Assembly: GCA_020026075.1 (NCBI GenBank)
Contig: JAHHQZ010000006.1
Span: forward strand, 1-64,000
Source: Actinobacillus sp.
Lineage (GTDB): Bacteria; Pseudomonadota; Gammaproteobacteria; Enterobacterales; Pasteurellaceae
DNA: 64,000 nucleotides
Direction: 5' to 3'
This document shows, in pieces, positions 61,086-64,000 of the stretch. How positions within the stretch are numbered: position 1 is the stretch's first letter; the number at the start of each line of letters is the position of its first letter. Below the pieces are notes generated by a model. The model did not search any database, was not told the origin of the DNA, and worked only from the letters and a program-made list of their open reading frames with translations. Made by a program: the position numbers and the translations under genes.

Positions 61086-61667
61086 TTATGGCTGGGTTGA
61101 GTCCGCTGTTTTTAAAAAATGTTGACGATAATATGCCAATTCAGCGATAGATTCACGAATATCATCTAAGGCTAAATGGGTATTTTGTTTAGTAAAGCCT
61201 GTCAAAATTTCAGGATTCCAGCGTTTAGCGAGTTCTTTTAACGTGCTGACGTCAATGTGTCGATAGTGAAAAAAGTCTGCTAATTCAGGCATATAGCGAT
61301 ATAAAAAACGCTTGTCCTGCGCAATACTATTACCACAAATTGGCGATGCGCCCTTTTCAACCCATTGTTTTAAAAAGCTCAATGTTTGTAGCTCAGCAGC
61401 ACGTTCCGTAAGCGTACTGGCACGCACTCGCTCCACTAGGCCGTTTTCATTGTGTGTTTTTTGACACCATTCATTCATCGCATTAAGCGTATCTTCGTTT
61501 TGGTGAATGGCAAGCACAGGGCCTTCTGCCAAAATATTTAAATCTTTGTCCGTTACAATGGTCGCAATTTCTATAATGCGATCCGTTTCTGGGTCAAGCC
61601 CTGTCATTTCTAAATCGATCCAAATTAAATTCTGCTGTTTTTGTTGCGTTTCATTGGCTACGTTCAT
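61086..61667 (-). CDS. orn: Oligoribonuclease
   Basis: A 193-residue DEDDh 3'-5' exoribonuclease that degrades short RNAs, including pGpG. IWIDLEMTGLDPETDRIIEIA is ExoI (near 15-35), CGNSIAQDKRFL ExoII and HLALDDIRESI ExoIII. Length is slightly above the usual 181-184 because of the N-terminal NETQQKQQ stretch. A start at a later codon is not available as ATG before IWIDLEM. Confidence 0.95.
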   Translation of the reverse strand: MNVANETQQKQQNLIWIDLEMTGLDPETDRIIEIATIVTDKDLNILAEGPVLAIHQNEDTLNAMNEWCQKTHNENGLVERVRASTLTERAAELQTLSFLKQWVEKGASPICGNSIAQDKRFLYRYMPELADFFHYRHIDVSTLKELAKRWNPEILTGFTKQNTHLALDDIRESIAELAYYRQHFLKTADSTQP

Positions 61668-61807
61668 TGTTTGTCCTTGCTGTAATAAAAACGGTGGAAT
61701 TGTAGAAGAACAGGGGCAAAAGTCAAAGTGAAAGCCGCATATTCTCGTTTATTTAGGTAGCCCTTTACGGTAGAATGCCTCGTTTTTTACGAATTTCAGA
61801 GGTATTT

Positions 61808-63211
61808 ATGACACAAATTGCAACTGTTGCCGCAGTGCTTCACGGAGACGTAGCCGTAGGCGATACCGTAACCGTACAAGGCTGGATCCGCACACGCCGT
61901 GATTCCAAAGCGGGCTTATCTTTTTTAAGTATCTATGACGGCTCTTGTTTTGACCCTATTCAAGCCATCGCTGAGAAAAATTTACCAAACTATGACAGTG
62001 ATATTTTGCATTTAACCACAGGCTGTGCAGTCGAAGTGACAGGCAAAGTCGTGGAATCACCAGCAGCAGGGCAAGCAGTTGAATTGCAAGCCCTTGACGT
62101 GAATGTAGTTGGCTTAGTTGAAGACCCTGAAACTTATCCAATGGCAGCGAAACGCCACAGCATTGAATACTTGCGTGAAGTGGCTCACTTGCGTCCACGC
62201 ACTAACTTAATCGGTGCCGTTGCACGTGTACGTAGCTGTTTAGCGGCTGCTATTCACCGTTTCTTCCAAGAGGAAGGCTTTTTCTGGGTCGCAACCCCAT
62301 TGATTACCGCATCAGATACAGAAGGTGCAGGCGAAATGTTCCGTGTTTCTACGTTGGATTTACAAAACTTGCCACGCACTGACAAAGGCGATGTGGATTT
62401 CAGCCAAGATTTCTTTGGTCGTGAAGCCTTTTTAACCGTATCAGGTCAGTTAAATGCCGAAACATACGCCTGTGCATTGAGCAAAGTTTACACCTTTGGT
62501 CCAACGTTCCGTGCAGAAAACTCAAACACCACTCGCCACTTAGCTGAATTTTGGATGGTTGAGCCAGAATTTGCTTTTGCTGACTTAGATATGGATGCGA
62601 AATTAGCAGAAAAAATGTTGAAGTATGTCTTCCGTGCCGTGCTAGCTGAACGCCGTGATGATTTAGAATTTTTTGCTAAACGTGTGGATAAAAACGTTAT
62701 CACTCGTCTTGAAAACTTCATCGCATCGGATTTTGTACAAATCGACTACACCGACGCTATCGACATTCTCTTAAAATCAGGCAAAAAATTTGAATTCCCT
62801 GTGGAATGGGGCATTGATTTATCTTCTGAACACGAGCGTTATCTTGCCGAAGAACATTTCCAATCACCAGTTGTGGTTAAAAACTATCCAAAAGACATTA
62901 AAGCGTTCTATATGCGTTTAAATGATGATGGCAAAACCGTTGCAGCAATGGACGTGTTAGCACCAGGCATCGGTGAAATTATCGGCGGTTCTCAACGTGA
63001 AGAACGCCTTGATGTGCTTGATAAACGTATGCAAGAAATGGGCTTAAACCCTGACGATTACTGGTGGTATCGTGATTTACGTAAATACGGTACCGTGCCA
63101 CACGCAGGTTTTGGGTTAGGGTTTGAACGCTTAATCGTTTACGTAACAGGCGTGCAAAATATCCGTGATGTGATCCCATTCCCACGTGCGCCACGCAACG
63201 CTAATTTCTAA
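61808..63211 (+). CDS. asnS: Asparagine-tRNA ligase
   Basis: A 467-residue class II synthetase charging tRNA-Asn. An N-terminal OB-fold anticodon-binding domain (about 1-110) precedes the catalytic core. FRAENSNTTRHLAEFWMVEPE is motif 2 and GFGLGFERLIVYVTGVQNIRDVIPFPR motif 3. I chose the ATG at 61808 with GAGGTA; 11 upstream codons are open. Its presence indicates direct asparaginylation rather than the amidotransferase route. Confidence 0.97.
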   Translation: MTQIATVAAVLHGDVAVGDTVTVQGWIRTRRDSKAGLSFLSIYDGSCFDPIQAIAEKNLPNYDSDILHLTTGCAVEVTGKVVESPAAGQAVELQALDVNVVGLVEDPETYPMAAKRHSIEYLREVAHLRPRTNLIGAVARVRSCLAAAIHRFFQEEGFFWVATPLITASDTEGAGEMFRVSTLDLQNLPRTDKGDVDFSQDFFGREAFLTVSGQLNAETYACALSKVYTFGPTFRAENSNTTRHLAEFWMVEPEFAFADLDMDAKLAEKMLKYVFRAVLAERRDDLEFFAKRVDKNVITRLENFIASDFVQIDYTDAIDILLKSGKKFEFPVEWGIDLSSEHERYLAEEHFQSPVVVKNYPKDIKAFYMRLNDDGKTVAAMDVLAPGIGEIIGGSQREERLDVLDKRMQEMGLNPDDYWWYRDLRKYGTVPHAGFGLGFERLIVYVTGVQNIRDVIPFPRAPRNANF

Positions 63212-63220
63212 TCCCTCAAA

Positions 63221-63248
63221 AGGCGATACTTCAGTATCGTCTTTTTTA
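63221..63248 (+). terminator. Rho-independent terminator after asnS
   Basis: GCGATACT / AGTATCGT stem (one G-T pair) with a 2-nt loop is followed by CTTTTTT. Confidence 0.8.
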
Positions 63249-63285
63249 TTATTAATGAAATTACAAAGCATTTAAATAAAACCAA

Positions 63286-63325
63286 GGCCGGAATTTTTCC
63301 CAAAATTATGTGGGGAATTCCGGCC
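63286..63325. repeat. Inverted pair of the GGYYGGAATWTT repeat after asnS
   Basis: GGCCGGAATTTT faces GGAATTCCGGCC and is followed by TTTTTA. A second terminator-like element downstream of asnS. Confidence 0.78.
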
Positions 63326-63328
63326 TTT

Positions 63329-63385
63329 TTATTTGGTTAAATAAAATATAGAAAGAATAGTAATAAAGAGAGATTTTAAATTCAT
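63329..63385 (-). CDS. Possible 18-residue hydrophobic peptide
   Basis: On the minus strand an ATG with a fair AGGGAA six to seven bases upstream opens an 18-codon frame, MNLKSLFITILSIFYLTK. It is largely hydrophobic, resembling small membrane peptides or the start of a signal sequence. So short a frame can arise by chance in AT-rich DNA. It might be a remnant. The rest of the 63212-63564 gap holds terminators and the promoter hairpin. Confidence 0.2.
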   Translation of the reverse strand: MNLKSLFITILSIFYLTK

Positions 63386-63497
63386 AGTTAATTCCCTGTT
63401 AAATGGTAGTGACACATATAAAAAATATTACACAAGCCTACCTTATATATCAGTAGAAATAGTTAGTTTGAATATTTTCAAAAATCATATGATTTTT

Positions 63498-63532
63498 CTC
63501 TCTTCTTGACAGAAGAGAGAATAACCTATTAA
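63498..63532 (+). promoter_or_regulatory. Promoter whose -35 box is the loop of an inverted repeat
   Basis: CTCTCTTC and GAAGAGAG (63498-63505, 63512-63519) flank exactly TTGACA (63506-63511), the consensus -35. A TATTAA follows 15 bp later. The palindrome could be an operator for the downstream gene pair. Confidence 0.45.
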
Positions 63533-63564
63533 AAATTTAAATCTAATCAGGAGAGCATATTATT

Positions 63565-63933
63565 ATGTTTAAACTAAAATCAATTATTCCTATTTTGCTG
63601 TTGGGAGTATCAATAAATGCCTTTGGTAAATTTAAACCGCCCGTGTGGGAGCTTGACTATAATGATGGGCAAGACCAGTCGTATACTGATATAGGCAATA
63701 TTGTTAGTCTTGGGAATCACAAGGTAAGATTTATCAGTAAGCTCGTACGGCTGTCGGACGAGGAAATCGTAGTGGTTTCTATGACTGAATTAAACTGTAA
63801 AACAGGTATGACGGATACGGTTGCTTTGGTTAGCAATATTCCATACCTTCCTGAAATAAACGCAATATCATTTTTTCAGTCTAGTGATACTGCTACTATG
63901 TTTGATAAGATTTGTGCGAAAGGAGAAAAATAA
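63565..63933 (+). CDS. Uncharacterised exported protein
   Basis: A 122-residue protein I do not recognise. A clear signal peptide (about 1-21, KLKSIIPILLLGVSINAFG) without a lipobox suggests a periplasmic or secreted product of about 100 residues. The mature part is a mix of short beta-like stretches (HKVRFISKLVRL, EIVVVSMTEL) with two cysteines (about residues 78 and 117), possibly a disulfide. AGGAGAG precedes the ATG. The next gene begins directly after its stop, so the two probably act together. Confidence 0.7.
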   Translation: MFKLKSIIPILLLGVSINAFGKFKPPVWELDYNDGQDQSYTDIGNIVSLGNHKVRFISKLVRLSDEEIVVVSMTELNCKTGMTDTVALVSNIPYLPEINAISFFQSSDTATMFDKICAKGEK

Positions 63934-64000
63934 ATGAGTACAATGAGTATTACTATTGAAGGTCAAGCGTTTGAGCAAGGTATTCCTGCGAGTACGTTAA
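63934..64000 (+). CDS. Start of an unidentified gene, cut by the window end
   Basis: An ATG directly after the preceding stop (TAAATG), with AAAGGAG upstream, opens MSTMSITIEGQAFEQGIPASTL and runs to the end of the window. It has no signal peptide. Too little is present to assign a family. Confidence 0.6.
   Translation, partial: MSTMSITIEGQAFEQGIPASTL

Noticed and set aside
1..64000. CRISPR arrays, tRNA, rRNA genes and complete insertion sequences
   Set aside because: No regularly spaced direct repeats, cloverleaf sequences, rRNA segments or transposase genes were seen. The dispersed 12-mer is irregularly spaced and in both orientations.

Overview
The window is a chromosomal segment of a Pasteurellaceae bacterium (Gammaproteobacteria). 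Gene content and order point there: ybfE-fldA-fur, seqA-menE-mscK-aroC-mepA-TSUP-lpxM, era-rnc-lepB-lepA and grpE/nadK/recN all follow the Haemophilus-type arrangement, with a large haemoglobin/transferrin-type TonB receptor and CRP sites of the TGTGA-N6-TCACA type. I cannot name the genus. The two uptake-signal cores described for this family (AAGTGCGGT and ACAAGCGGT) are at or near chance level here. Another 12-mer, GGYYGGAATWTT, occurs about forty times.

Layout. 1-10.1 kb: phosphohexomutase, trmB, hldE, ribH-nusB-pgpA (without thiL), grcA and a TonB-dependent receptor. 10.2-18.3 kb: ung, yaaA, glnB, metG, aphA, a candidate small RNA, ettA and prfA. 18.36-20.37 kb: an AT-rich type II restriction-modification pair inserted exactly between prfA and prmC. 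20.35-22.8 kb: prmC, kdsA and an NfsB-type nitroreductase. 22.8-27.1 kb: a decayed defence/stress island with a frameshifted brnT toxin gene, an intact-looking brnA antitoxin gene, and a type III restriction-modification locus. That mod gene begins with an 11-copy CCAAA tract (phase OFF) and is fused out of frame to a headless res gene. 27.2-41.4 kb: fur, fldA, ybfE, ybfF, seqA, menE, mscK, aroC, mepA, a TSUP permease, lpxM, apt and dnaX. 41.5-50 kb, all leftward: gor, a DUF2489 protein, yihI, two small unknown proteins, era, rnc, lepB, lepA and grpE. 50.1-58 kb: nadK, then a complete L-ascorbate utilisation (ula) locus read from a divergent CRP/UlaR control region. 58-64 kb: recN with two LexA boxes, prmA, orn, asnS, and the start of an unrecognised pair of genes, the first with a signal peptide.

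How the genes work together. UlaA/B (fused) and UlaC import and phosphorylate ascorbate. UlaG opens the lactone, and UlaD, UlaE and UlaF carry the product to D-xylulose 5-phosphate under UlaR and CRP control. HldE, KdsA and LpxM serve lipooligosaccharide synthesis. PrfA, PrmC, EttA, LepA, Era, Rnc, PrmA, MetG and AsnS serve translation.

Main observation: the GGYYGGAATWTT family. It occurs as single copies inside conserved genes in either orientation, and as closely spaced inverted pairs in gene ends. It is usually followed one helical turn later by a second A/T tract. This is how Pasteurellaceae uptake signal sequences and Neisseria DUS pairs are arranged, so it may be an undescribed uptake signal. 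Genome-wide counting and uptake assays would be needed to establish that.
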